From Archangium sp. (lineage in GTDB: Bacteria; Myxococcota; Myxococcia; Myxococcales; Myxococcaceae), in NCBI GenBank assembly GCA_030695565.1, contig JAUYRZ010000049.1:17756-81755 (forward strand): a DNA stretch of 64,000 bases. Reading direction: 5' to 3'. The position numbers were made by a program, and so were the translations under genes. Below are positions 15,733 through 24,300 of the stretch, in pieces. How positions within the stretch are numbered: the stretch's first letter is position 1; each line of letters begins with the position of its first letter. The notes beneath the pieces are model-generated. The model saw only the letters and a program-made list of their open reading frames with translations. It searched no databases and was not told the origin of the DNA.

Positions 15733-16215
15733 ATGACTCGAACACTCCTCGCTTCAGCGTTGCTCCTCGCCTCCTTCGTCACCGCGGCCGAACCCGCGCA
15801 GCCCGCGACGGTGGTGGACATCGCGGCGGCGTCGACGGATCACTCCACGCTGGTGACTGCACTCAAAGCGGCTGACTACGTGCGCTCGTTGCAGAACGCG
15901 GGACCCTTCACCGTCTTCGCGCCCACCAACGCTGCGTTCGCGAAGTTGCCCAAAGGCACGCTGGAGAACCTGACGAAGCCCGAGAGCAAAGAAGCGCTGC
16001 AGAACATCCTCAAGTACCACGTGGCGGTGTCCGTCTATGAGACCCGCTTCATGAGGGAGGGCATGAAGCTCGGCGTGGCCAACGGCGGCAACGTGGTGTT
16101 CCACGTGAAGGACGGGAAGACGTATGTGAACGATGCGTTGATCGTCGGCTCGGCGCGCGCGGGCAACGGCATCGTGCACATCATCGATGGCGTGCTGTTG
16201 CCGCCTACCAAATAA
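15733..16215 (+). CDS. Secreted fasciclin (FAS1) domain protein
   Basis: A 160-residue protein with signal MTRTLLASALLLASFVTAAE and one FAS1 domain. The H1 box is GPFTVFAPTNAAFAKLPKGT and the H2 part is GNGIVHIIDGVLLPP, with LKYHVAVS between. FAS1 domains mediate adhesion or bind small ligands. It is 31 bases after the YtkA-like gene and is probably co-transcribed with the nos accessory genes. The ATG at 15733 is chosen because it starts the signal peptide; the frame is open further upstream. Confidence 0.85.
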   Translation: MTRTLLASALLLASFVTAAEPAQPATVVDIAAASTDHSTLVTALKAADYVRSLQNAGPFTVFAPTNAAFAKLPKGTLENLTKPESKEALQNILKYHVAVSVYETRFMREGMKLGVANGGNVVFHVKDGKTYVNDALIVGSARAGNGIVHIIDGVLLPPTK

Positions 16216-16219
16216 GAAA

Positions 16220-16342
16220 CCTCGCCCTGCGAAGCGGGGAGAGGTCGGTCCTGAGCCTGCGAAGGGCCGGGTGAGGGGCCCGGCTCCGGAGCTCCGACGG
16301 CCTCTCACCCCGACCCGCTCCGCGCTGCGCAGGGAGAGGGAG
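16220..16342. repeat. Palindromic intergenic repeat, two inverted units
   Basis: Left unit CTCGCCCTGCGAAGCGGGGA then GAGGTCGG and GGGTGAGGGG; right unit, inverted, CCTCTCACCCCGACCCGCTC then GCTGCGCAGGGAGAGG. It fills the gap between two convergent genes and ends directly at the stop codon of the 16343 gene. It may also act as a two-way terminator. Same family as the copies at 30565, 36303, 41958 and 58343. Confidence 0.75.
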
Positions 16343-17122
16343 TCAGTAAAAATACTGCCCGGTGTCGCGGTTGAACTGCAGCCGCCGCTCTGGGCGGTAG
16401 GTGACCTTCTTCACCGCCTTCTCGAGCCGCGCCTGGGTCGGCTTGTCGACCCAGTCGGGCACCGAGATCGTCTGCAGTGTTCGCAATACGCTCGAGTCGA
16501 GCAGCGCTGCGAACCACGCCTCGGGATCCCAGCCGGGGTTGAGCACGAGATGCTCGAGGCCCTCCAGGTGCGGGAGCAGCGCCGTCCACCCCGCCTCGGT
16601 CGCGCGCGCTTCAGCGGCGATCAGCTCGAGTGCGCGCAGCCCTCGCATCGACGGCGCGAGGGTGGTCAGCAGTGCATCGGTCACCCAGTCCGCGTCGTTT
16701 TCACGAAACCCAAGACCGTACAGCGTGCCGATCGGCTGCTTGGCGAACGCAACGACCTCTTGCTTCGCGTTGGGCTGCGTCACGTGGACCAACAGTCTCG
16801 GTCCCAGGGCGCGGACCAATTCGAACCCCTTGATGAGCTTCCCCATCGAGCATTGCGCGCGCGCGATGAACCCAGGCACCGCCCAGTCTTCTTCCCAGGT
16901 CCACACGAAGGGCCGGGCCTGCCCCAGCCACGAGCCCCGGTGTCTCACGCGCAGTGAGGTCATTCGTTGCTGCTGCGCCTGCGTCATCGCGTCGAGCAAC
17001 CTGAGCTGCATGTACTCCGAGCGCGTGGTCTCACCGGTCGAGCCGAGCCAGTCCGCGTACACGGCAAGCAGCGTGCGATCGTCGGGGTTCTTCCAGATCG
17101 CCTGAAGCATCTCGGTGGTCAT
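16343..17122 (-). CDS. TIGR02996 domain protein
   Basis: A 259-residue protein whose N-terminus has PDDRTLLAVYADWLGSTGET followed by RSEYMQLRLL, the TIGR02996 signature (companion domain expanded in myxobacteria and planctomycetes). Residues 130-235 contain leucine-rich-repeat-like segments such as RGLRALELIAAEARATEAGW and LEGLEHLVLNPGWDPEAW. No signal peptide is present. The role is unknown. It is the last gene of a minus-strand operon and ends at an intergenic repeat. Confidence 0.8.
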   Translation of the reverse strand: MTTEMLQAIWKNPDDRTLLAVYADWLGSTGETTRSEYMQLRLLDAMTQAQQQRMTSLRVRHRGSWLGQARPFVWTWEEDWAVPGFIARAQCSMGKLIKGFELVRALGPRLLVHVTQPNAKQEVVAFAKQPIGTLYGLGFRENDADWVTDALLTTLAPSMRGLRALELIAAEARATEAGWTALLPHLEGLEHLVLNPGWDPEAWFAALLDSSVLRTLQTISVPDWVDKPTQARLEKAVKKVTYRPERRLQFNRDTGQYFY

Positions 17123-17137
17123 CGCAGCCTCACGACC

Positions 17138-18181
17138 TCACGGAGTCCACGGGCCGCACAACGCGGCGTCGACCTCGAGCTCGAACTGCACCCCATCGAC
17201 GGGACCCAGCCACTCGTTGCGGAAGGTGATGGGCAGCATGCCGCCGCGCGCGGAGCCGATCAGAAACGGAGTTCCCACCCCGACCCGCCCGATGTGCACC
17301 ACACGCTCGCCGATTCGCGCAAAGAGCCGTCGCTCCGTCGCGCACGCGCGCCAGCCCTTCTGCTCCATCATGTTCCCCATCAAGCCGCCCATGCCAAAGA
17401 CGTTGGAGAGGCGGTCGCTCTCGGTCGGTTCGCGCACGGCCGACGAGGGCACCCAGCCGTGAAACACCGCCCCGGAGTCGTGCAGCACCGCGACGTGCGA
17501 CTGGTCTCCTCGCACCTCGAGCCTCGCGAGCGACGGTTGTTCCTTCGCGTGGAGCGTGCCCACCACCTCGCCGCCCGGCGCCGAAAGGAACGGCAGATCT
17601 CCGAGCTGGGACAGCACCACCACGGGGGCCAACGTGTCGAAGCCCGAAGCCGCGAGGAGGTCGTTGGGCTGCGGGTAGAGGGTCACCGCCTCGCACGCCA
17701 TCTCGACGACCGGTGAGGCGACGGGCGTGAAGAGCGCGAGCGCGCCATCGGTGGGCCGCACCATCAGCCGGCCCGTCATGGCCTCGACCGGCGTGAGCCC
17801 CGCGCTGCGAGGCAACACCACGGCAGGACCCGCGAGCACCGTGACGCTCGCTTCGAGCACCGGCTCGTCGTTCAAGTTGACGTCAGCGTCGATGATCACG
17901 CCCTTCGCGCGCCAGGTACCTTCGAGGATGAAGTGCGGCCCCGCCCGGCGGATGCGGCCCGACATCAGCGAGCCCTGCCAGGCGTTCTTCTCGCCGGTGA
18001 TGCTCCACGCGCGCGCCATCGGCAGTCCGGTGTGCGGCGCGAGCAACACGCCGCGGTCGTGCCAGCGCGTGTCCTTCCAGTGGCAATAGCCCTCGGAACG
18101 CGCGGCGTCGGCGTACCAGCCGGCCTTCGTGGTGGGCGCGCACGCCACCAGACTCATCGAAAGAACGATCAGCGCTCGCAT
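17138..18181 (-). CDS. Lipoprotein of unknown function
   Basis: A 347-residue lipoprotein with lipobox MRALIVLSMSLVACAP. The mature part contains a W-rich N-terminal region (EGYCHWKDTRWHDRGVLLAP), and an SH3-like central region (GEVVGTLHAKEQPSLARLEV then AVFHGWVPSSAVREP). A Gly/Met-rich stretch NVFGMGGLMGNMMEQKG follows. No enzyme motif was found. It lies 3 bases after the dCMP-deaminase-like gene and 15 before the TIGR02996 gene. Confidence 0.65.
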   Translation of the reverse strand: MRALIVLSMSLVACAPTTKAGWYADAARSEGYCHWKDTRWHDRGVLLAPHTGLPMARAWSITGEKNAWQGSLMSGRIRRAGPHFILEGTWRAKGVIIDADVNLNDEPVLEASVTVLAGPAVVLPRSAGLTPVEAMTGRLMVRPTDGALALFTPVASPVVEMACEAVTLYPQPNDLLAASGFDTLAPVVVLSQLGDLPFLSAPGGEVVGTLHAKEQPSLARLEVRGDQSHVAVLHDSGAVFHGWVPSSAVREPTESDRLSNVFGMGGLMGNMMEQKGWRACATERRLFARIGERVVHIGRVGVGTPFLIGSARGGMLPITFRNEWLGPVDGVQFELEVDAALCGPWTP

Positions 18182-18184
18182 GGC

Positions 18185-18670
18185 TCAGCTCGTGACGGCG
18201 GACAGCCGGGGATCCTGCGGGCCGGCGACGGTCTGCACCGTGATGCCGTGGGCGCGCAGATAGTCGAGCCCGTTCTCACCCGCGTAGCCGCCACCGACGA
18301 CGATGATTCGCGTCAGGCCCGCGTGGTGCAGCAGCTTCGCGCACATCATGCAGGGCTCGCCGGTCACCACCAGCCACGCGCCCTTGGTCGCCACGCCCGA
18401 CGCGGCGCAGTTGCAGATGACGTTCATCTCGGCGTGATGACAGCCGATCTCCATGCGCGTACCGGAAGGCACCTTCAGCTCGTCACGCAGGCAGACGGTG
18501 TCGCCGCACAGCTCGCCGCCACCACGCGGCCCGCCGTTGTAGCCGTCCATCAAGACCACGTTGCGTTCGGGGTCGAGGAGCAGCGCTCCGAATTTGCGAC
18601 GGGGGCAGTTCGACGCGTTGGCCAGCGAGAGGCACTGCTCGATGCGAACGCGAATGTGCTTTTCCTTCAT
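18185..18670 (-). CDS. dCMP/cytidine deaminase family zinc enzyme
   Basis: A 161-residue cytoplasmic enzyme. Zinc and catalytic residues are in EIGCHHAEMNVICN (H-A-E) and VTGEPCMMCAKLLHHAG (P-C-x-x-C). N-terminal FGALLLDPERNVVLMDGYNG followed by PRGGGELCG matches dCMP-deaminase-like proteins, which convert dCMP to dUMP. The ribosome site GGAGAG precedes the ATG at 18670; upstream in-frame codons overlap the neighbouring gene and are disfavoured. It lies beside a uracil-DNA-glycosylase-fold gene. Confidence 0.85.
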   Translation of the reverse strand: MKEKHIRVRIEQCLSLANASNCPRRKFGALLLDPERNVVLMDGYNGGPRGGGELCGDTVCLRDELKVPSGTRMEIGCHHAEMNVICNCAASGVATKGAWLVVTGEPCMMCAKLLHHAGLTRIIVVGGGYAGENGLDYLRAHGITVQTVAGPQDPRLSAVTS

Positions 18671-18686
18671 GGTGCTCTCCTGGTCG

Positions 18687-19475
18687 TCATGCAGGCGGCG
18701 ACGCGGGGCGGGTGCGCGCGCGGATCCACTTGGTGTGCGCGGCCAGCCACTCCTTGCTGCGCTGACCGGGGTGCACCAGCGGCAGCCACTGGAGCTGTTG
18801 GTCGCCGACCGTGACGGTGACCTCGGTGCCGTAGTCTTTGTTCGGCTTGAGGAGCTCGGGCTCAGGAATCTGCGCGAGCCGCGCGAAGACGCGCAGTGCC
18901 GCGTTGCCCAAGGTGACCACCAGCTTCGGAGCGGCCGTGCGCAGCTCACCCAGGATGCGCTTCTGGTGTTTGTCGTAGGTCAGCTGCGCGATCTCATCTT
19001 CATCAAGATGACGCAGGTCTTCGGGCACCCCGTCCCACGGCAGGCCGAACTTCTTGGCGAAGGGCTCGAACTTGGTGGTCACGACTTCTTGCTGGCCGAA
19101 GGTGTACCGGTGCAGGTCGAGGCAGTCCGTCATCCAGGCGTCGGCGCGCGAGCTGCGCAACGGCTTGAGCAGGCGCTCATCGAGCCACTGACCTGAGGAG
19201 CCGTTGATCACTCCGACCGGACCGACCGTGCCCCACTCGGCCTTCCAGCCCACCGCCGCGGTCCACGCTTCGATGCGCGCTGCTTCGTCTTTGCCGGTCC
19301 AGAAGAACTCGGGCTCGGTCTCGACGGCGAGCGCGGCGACGCGTTGAAAAGGGGAGGGCGGCTTCCACTCGACGTGGAGGGCCCCGGGATGAGCCCCGAG
19401 GATGAAGAGGCGGCGGGCAGAAGTGGCGGAGGGCTTGCGCGCCTCGAGCGGTCGACCAAAAGGAAAGTGGGGCAT
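18687..19475 (-). CDS. Uracil-DNA-glycosylase superfamily protein
   Basis: A 262-residue protein with UDG-fold landmarks. SARRLFILGAHPGALHVEW corresponds to motif A, SGQWLDERLLKPLRSSRADA then WMTDCLDLH to the middle region, APKLVVTLGNAALRVFARL to the fold core and QLQWLPLVHPGQRSKEW to the H-P-G-x-R motif B. It does not look like classic UNG, and whether it excises uracil is unknown. There is no signal peptide. It is 16 bases upstream of the deaminase gene in the same operon. Confidence 0.65.
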   Translation of the reverse strand: MPHFPFGRPLEARKPSATSARRLFILGAHPGALHVEWKPPSPFQRVAALAVETEPEFFWTGKDEAARIEAWTAAVGWKAEWGTVGPVGVINGSSGQWLDERLLKPLRSSRADAWMTDCLDLHRYTFGQQEVVTTKFEPFAKKFGLPWDGVPEDLRHLDEDEIAQLTYDKHQKRILGELRTAAPKLVVTLGNAALRVFARLAQIPEPELLKPNKDYGTEVTVTVGDQQLQWLPLVHPGQRSKEWLAAHTKWIRARTRPASPPA

Positions 19476-19489
19476 CTGGTGCGGCAGTA

Positions 19490-20074
19490 CTACGAGACGC
19501 GGCAGAGCACGAACCAGTTGTCGAGTTGGCGGGTTCCCCTCGAGGCGCGGCCGATGGAGACGTGCTTCGAGACGCCGCGCACCAGGTCTTTGGTCTGGTT
19601 GAAGACGAAGCGGGAAAGGCGCGCGTCGTTGGGAAGGATCGCGGGCGCGTTGTTGAGCGGCTTCTTCGGGGTCAGCGTGTAGTCGACCAGGACCTCGTCG
19701 CCTTGTTGCACCGCGACGAAGTAGCCGGGGCCGACTGCCGTCTTCACGAGTGAAGAGCCTTCGTTGTAGCCCCAGCGCTCAGGCTGCGCGGTGGGCTCGT
19801 CGGGCATCGCGAAGACCTTGGCGAAGCGCGTGAAGAGCAGCATCGAGTTCTTCCCTTCATGACGCACGCCATTGAGCGGAGTCGAACTCTGCGGCGCGAG
19901 GTCGTCGACGGTGAATCGTCGTGCGCCCGCGACGATCTCGAAGAGGCGAGCCTGCTCGTCACTGCCCAGCGCCATGGTCTGGGCGAGCCGCACAGCGTCC
20001 GGCAATTCGTCGAGGAACGAGGCGAGGTCCGCCGCGGTCACGGTGGGAGTTTTGATGCGTTCTGCGAGCGTCAT
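19490..20074 (-). CDS. Hypothetical protein, first gene of the UDG/deaminase operon
   Basis: A 194-residue soluble protein, MTLAERIKTPTVTAADLASF onward, with a C-terminal beta-rich region (VGPGYFVAVQQGDEVLVDYT then RFVFNQTKDLVRGVSKHVSI). No family was recognised. The C-terminal part has a regular polar pattern seen in small ligand-binding proteins, but that is weak. A GTG at 20170 would add 32 residues and overlaps the stop of the preceding immunity gene by 4 bases. The ATG at 20074 is preferred because the extra segment is Pro/Gly-rich and unlike the rest. Confidence 0.6.
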   Translation of the reverse strand: MTLAERIKTPTVTAADLASFLDELPDAVRLAQTMALGSDEQARLFEIVAGARRFTVDDLAPQSSTPLNGVRHEGKNSMLLFTRFAKVFAMPDEPTAQPERWGYNEGSSLVKTAVGPGYFVAVQQGDEVLVDYTLTPKKPLNNAPAILPNDARLSRFVFNQTKDLVRGVSKHVSIGRASRGTRQLDNWFVLCRVS

Positions 20075-20166
20075 GACGTGTTCGCGTAGCACCGTTCCCA
20101 GCGCAAGGTGCTCGCCGGAGTCGGGCATTCCCCTCATCGGGATCGACGACCAAAGCCGCGCTTCGC

Positions 20167-20490
20167 TCACGACCCGCTGTCAGCGCCTGCTGAGGGGAAA
20201 GGGCAGGTGCATTCAACTGTGGTCCCACAAATCTCGCGGCTTTCACCGCACTTCCACTTCTTCTTTCCGTAGCCCTCGACGCCGTGGATGTCCAAGTCTC
20301 CTCCATCGGCGACGATCCTCGTCCGAGACTCTATTCCGCTTTCCACGGTGCACTCGCTTCCGCCTTCGTGGATGCTCCAGAAGCAGTTGCCGCCGGGGAT
20401 TTCGGGACGTTCGTCAGAGTCTTGCTTGACGGTTCCTTTGCTGGCGCACGCCACTGCAACAAGTGTAACCAAGAGGAATGCCCGGCTCAC
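20167..20490 (-). CDS. Second putative immunity lipoprotein (for the displaced RHS tip)
   Basis: A 107-residue lipoprotein, signal MSRAFLLVTLVAVACAS. It is a clear paralogue of the protein at 21063: shared blocks are PGGNCFWSIHEGGSEC and GYGKKKWKCGESREICG then VECTCPFP. Six conserved cysteines suggest disulfides. The GTG start at 20490 overlaps the stop of the displaced toxin fragment by 4 bases, exactly as its paralogue overlaps the full RHS gene. This arrangement supports an immunity role, which is inferred and not tested. Confidence 0.65.
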   Translation of the reverse strand: MSRAFLLVTLVAVACASKGTVKQDSDERPEIPGGNCFWSIHEGGSECTVESGIESRTRIVADGGDLDIHGVEGYGKKKWKCGESREICGTTVECTCPFPSAGADSGS

Positions 20491-20940
20491 TTGCACACCT
20501 CGGAGATGGCTTGAGCTGAGCACTTACTTTGGTCGTCTGGGACGGCCTTCCCGGTCTGATCGCGGCAGTGGTGGACCGCCTCGTGAAGGATGACTGACGC
20601 CAGTTCAGCCTCGGTGGCCGGGGGGGGGGAGCACAGGGCCTGATCAAACTGAACGCTGTAGTCGTCTTTTTTGTTTCGGTTAGAGCATCCCAATGCATCC
20701 TGCTTATTGCATTTCAAGTTCTGCACGATGTACGCGGGTTCAGAGTTGTCGAGAATCTTGCAGATGTCACAGTTCCCGCTACCGCACTCTTGGAGCTTCT
20801 GCGAACACGGGCAGGACTTGTCGGCAGCGCTCGTGCCGCAGCCGGCGTCTTTCGGCCTCGCGCATAGCCTCATCCCAGTTCGTGCACTTGCCATTGGCAG
20901 CGAAGAGTCCGGTTTCGTCCGTGTAGTGCAGAGGATTGTT
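20487..20940 (-). pseudogene. Displaced RHS toxin tip with frameshift
   Basis: Similarity to the full RHS protein begins at NNPLHYTDETGLFAANGKC, the conserved end of the RHS shell, and continues through the tip to ISEVCK. Near 20848 the frame changes: before it reads NWDEAMREAE, after it reads AGCGTSAADKSCPCSQKLQE, and two bases appear to be missing compared with the main gene. The tip keeps the zinc motif (SVILHEAVHHCRDQTG) and matching cysteines. With the following lipoprotein it forms an orphan cassette of the kind left when RHS tips are replaced by recombination. Confidence 0.75.
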
Positions 20941-21062
20941 GAGGCGTAAGCCGGGAGGCTGACAGCGCAAGGTGCCAAGTACGAGCAGAGTCTGCGCCGG
21001 GGCGACTTCCAGCCCTCGGCACGGCCTTTGCGGTCCAGACGAAACAATGCTTTTGAGCTTGC
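20941..21062. other. Spacer between the main immunity gene and the displaced tip
   Basis: No gene or clear RHS-core similarity is seen in these 122 bases. The recombination junction that brought in the present tip probably lies at its left edge near 20940. Confidence 0.4.
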
Positions 21063-21377
21063 TCAGGACCCGCCATCAGGCATCACTGGAAAGGGGCAGG
21101 TGCACTCAACCTCGATGCCACAAACCTGGCGCTTCTCGCCGCACTTCCACTTCCTCTTGCCGTGGCCTTGCGTCCCTTCAATCACGTCGGTCGTACCAGG
21201 ACTACGCCTTCTGGTTTCGCCTGCGATCTCCACGACGCAATCAGTCCCGCCTTCATCAATTGACCAATAGCAGTCGCCCCCTGGTTTCTCGGGGCCTTCT
21301 GAATCGCTCGGCCTGATGGTCCTCTTTCCGGAACAGCCGAGACACCCCAAGACCAAGGCTAGGATAGTCCATTTCAC
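21063..21377 (-). CDS. Putative immunity lipoprotein of the RHS toxin
   Basis: A 104-residue lipoprotein with lipobox in MKWTILALVLGCLGCSG. Conserved blocks shared with the paralogue at 20167 are PGGDCYWSIDEGGTDC and GHGKRKWKCGEKRQVCG then VECTCPFP. The GTG at 21377 overlaps the RHS stop codon by 4 bases. Position directly after a toxin tip, small size, periplasmic/membrane location and duplication with a second tip all point to an immunity protein acting where the toxin would enter. The sequence itself belongs to no family I recognise. Confidence 0.65.
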   Translation of the reverse strand: MKWTILALVLGCLGCSGKRTIRPSDSEGPEKPGGDCYWSIDEGGTDCVVEIAGETRRRSPGTTDVIEGTQGHGKRKWKCGEKRQVCGIEVECTCPFPVMPDGGS

Positions 21378-24300
21378 TGGCAGGCCTCCGCGATATCCGC
21401 GGCCCTACACCCAGGATTGCCTTTGGGAGGATCGTGAACAGGCTGTCTCGTCTGCTCACGGCAAAAGTGAGCAGCCTCGTGCAGAATGACAGTTGCCAAC
21501 TCTGAGGCAGGCGCAGGTGGGGAACAAAGCGCCTGGTCAAACTCAACCTTGAAGAAGTCGTTCGCTTTGCGGTGAGAGCAGCCGGACGCGTCCTTCCCAT
21601 CACACTTGAGGTTTTTCACGATGTAAGCAGGGTCTGCGTTGTCGAGGATCTTGCAGATGTCGCAGCCGCTGCTGCCGCACTCTTTGAGCTTCTGTGCGCA
21701 GGCGCAGGACTTTTGGTCGTCGCTGCCGCAGCCGGCCCGCTTTTTGGCCTCTTGCATGGCCTCGTCCCAGTTCGTGCACTTGCCGTTCAGCGCGAACAGG
21801 CCGGTCTCGTCCGTGTAGTGCAGCGTATTGTTGAAGGCGTACGAGTACGCCGGAACGAGCACACCGCCCTTGGCGATGGATACCACATAGCTGAGGTCTT
21901 GAAGCATGGGCTCAGGAGAGAGGTATCGGCCCGTTGATGGGTCGTAGTAACGGTTCCAGTTCTCGTGAAGCTCGGTCTCTGGGTCGAAGTACTGGCCGGG
22001 GAAGCGCAGTGGCGTCCACGCCCACCAGACCCAGGCCTGCTTCGCACGTACCTCGTATGCCTCCATGTCGAAGCCGTAGTCCGACCCAGACCCTGTCCAG
22101 GACAGGGCCCAGCTGTTGGTTGACGAGTACTGCCAGTCACTCCACACATGCGACTTGTTGCCTTGCAACGGTGACTGGACAACGCCCGCCAAGCTCACCG
22201 ATGAGCTCGTCGAGTAGTTCGACCGTGACATGAGGACGCGCAAGGGGCCATCGAACCCCGGCGGCATCGTCGGTGTCAACGTTGCCACAGGGGTCGTACC
22301 AGCGCTGCCGTGAGGGCTGCCCACGCGGTATTCGCGACGATTCGAGTAACCAAGCACCTCGTACGTCGACGTCCCCGCCGTTCCACCACGGTCGAAGGAG
22401 ACGACCGGTTTGCCGAGATAGTCAGTCACAAGCTCGAAGCTCCCGCACAATCCCACCTCGCCATTGCGCTGACACGTGAGGCTGGGGTCGTCCGCTGCTC
22501 GCGCCATGGTGGAAGCAATAAATTTGCTACGGACGATCATCAACGGGCGCCCGTCTAGCCAAATGTAGTCGTCCTCTGGATACTCCGTGGCGCTCGCGGC
22601 GACAGTGTTGGAGCCACGATCGGTGAGCATCTGGTGGCCGAGGTCATAAAAAAACTCGTCGGTCGTGTTCCACGGAGTGGTCTTCGCGCGCCGGCGCCCG
22701 AATGCATCATAAAAATAGCTGTAGGTGCCGTTCACGTATTGGTTCGAAAGGTAGTTCCCTCCGCTCACCACAGCCGTTTGGTAGACGCTATCAAGACCGG
22801 CACCAAGAGTGCTCTGCGGGAAGCCGGTGGTCACGTGATAGAGGTTGAATTCATCCCATGTGTCGGTGCGACGCCCGTCGCGATCGTAGTAATAGTTGTA
22901 GCTGCCGTTCGATGGCGCGGTGGCGTTACAGGTCGAACCGAAGGCAGGCCCCCACCGCGTGGAGAACGGCATGTCGACCTGCCAGGCTGCAGTCCAAAAT
23001 GGAACATTCTGCTGGCAGCTCTGCGGCGCCACCAAAGTGGAGTTAGTTCGATTGCCTCGCTTGTCAAACACCTGAGAGAGTGAAGTGCCCATATTGACGT
23101 CGTTGTGGCTGACCAGTCGCTGGGTCTTGTCGTATCCGAATGTCTCCTTGACGACCGAACCGGAACTCCGATGACAAGTCTGTTGCACAACCAGTTGGTC
23201 CGCATCCCAGGTGTAGACTTGTTTGAAGATATTACCATTCGGTGTGCCGAGGGTCATTGGGCCGTCGGAAACGAATAACCCGCGCGTCCGCCCCGAGAAA
23301 TCGTATGAGCCATATGTTGCAGGGAGTGATGAGCAGGACGTAGCGGTCGATGCGGCTTCCAGGCTGCCTCCGCGGTAGTACTCGACCCAGTGTCCATTGC
23401 CCGCAAAGCGGTAGGCCCGAAGTCCGCCATAGGGTTCCCATGCGATAGAATCGAACGCGACCGCGCCATCCTTGTTCCAGGATGAGCCATTCCATTTGTG
23501 GTAAACGATTGAGCCAGGCCGGTCCATCGAACCCGACGATGGGTAGACGTAGTTGACCTTCCGACCGTGCGGATACGTGATTCCCTCTAGGTCACCGTTC
23601 AGAGTGTATGAATACGAGGTGTGTGGGTTCTTGTCCTCTGTTGCGGTGCCATTGCCACAACCAGCCACAGACCCTCGGCGGCGCACTTCGCGAGTCACGC
23701 GCCCCGCCTCATCGTACAGATACCAAGTCATTCCAAATGAGTCATTGCGCGAGACCAGTTTCCCTCCAGAAAACAGTGGGGCAGGGCAGCCACTCTCGGG
23801 GACGAAGCTGTCGTAACTCAGCGCGTAGAGGAGAATCGGGGCGCCACCGGTTCTCGTTACACTGAGTAAGCGCCCGATTGAGTCATATGCATACTCAAGC
23901 ATGGTCCCCGCCGCGAACATCTCGGCGCCCTGCTTCTTGATGAGATTGCCGAGCGCGTCAAACTCGTACCGTGCGATCTGGCGCGCGTCTTGGCGCACAG
24001 TCCAGGGGAAGGTGATTTTAGTCGTGTTGCCAAAGTCATCCACCTCATAGTCGACGACGCCCGGATTGCAGGGGGCGGTGCCTCCATCGAAATTCACATT
24101 GATTGGACACATCGGAGCCGCGACAGAGCCCGAACATCCACTTGTGACTCGCCGAACATTGCCATTGTCGTCGTACTCCATGCAGGTCCGCTCGCTGTTG
24201 CTGTCTTGAACTCCGTTCGGATGTGAGTCAATCTCCGCAAGGCGGTCAGCGCGGTCATACTTGAGCCAACTACAGGCCGCGGAATTGACCGCGCAAAAGT

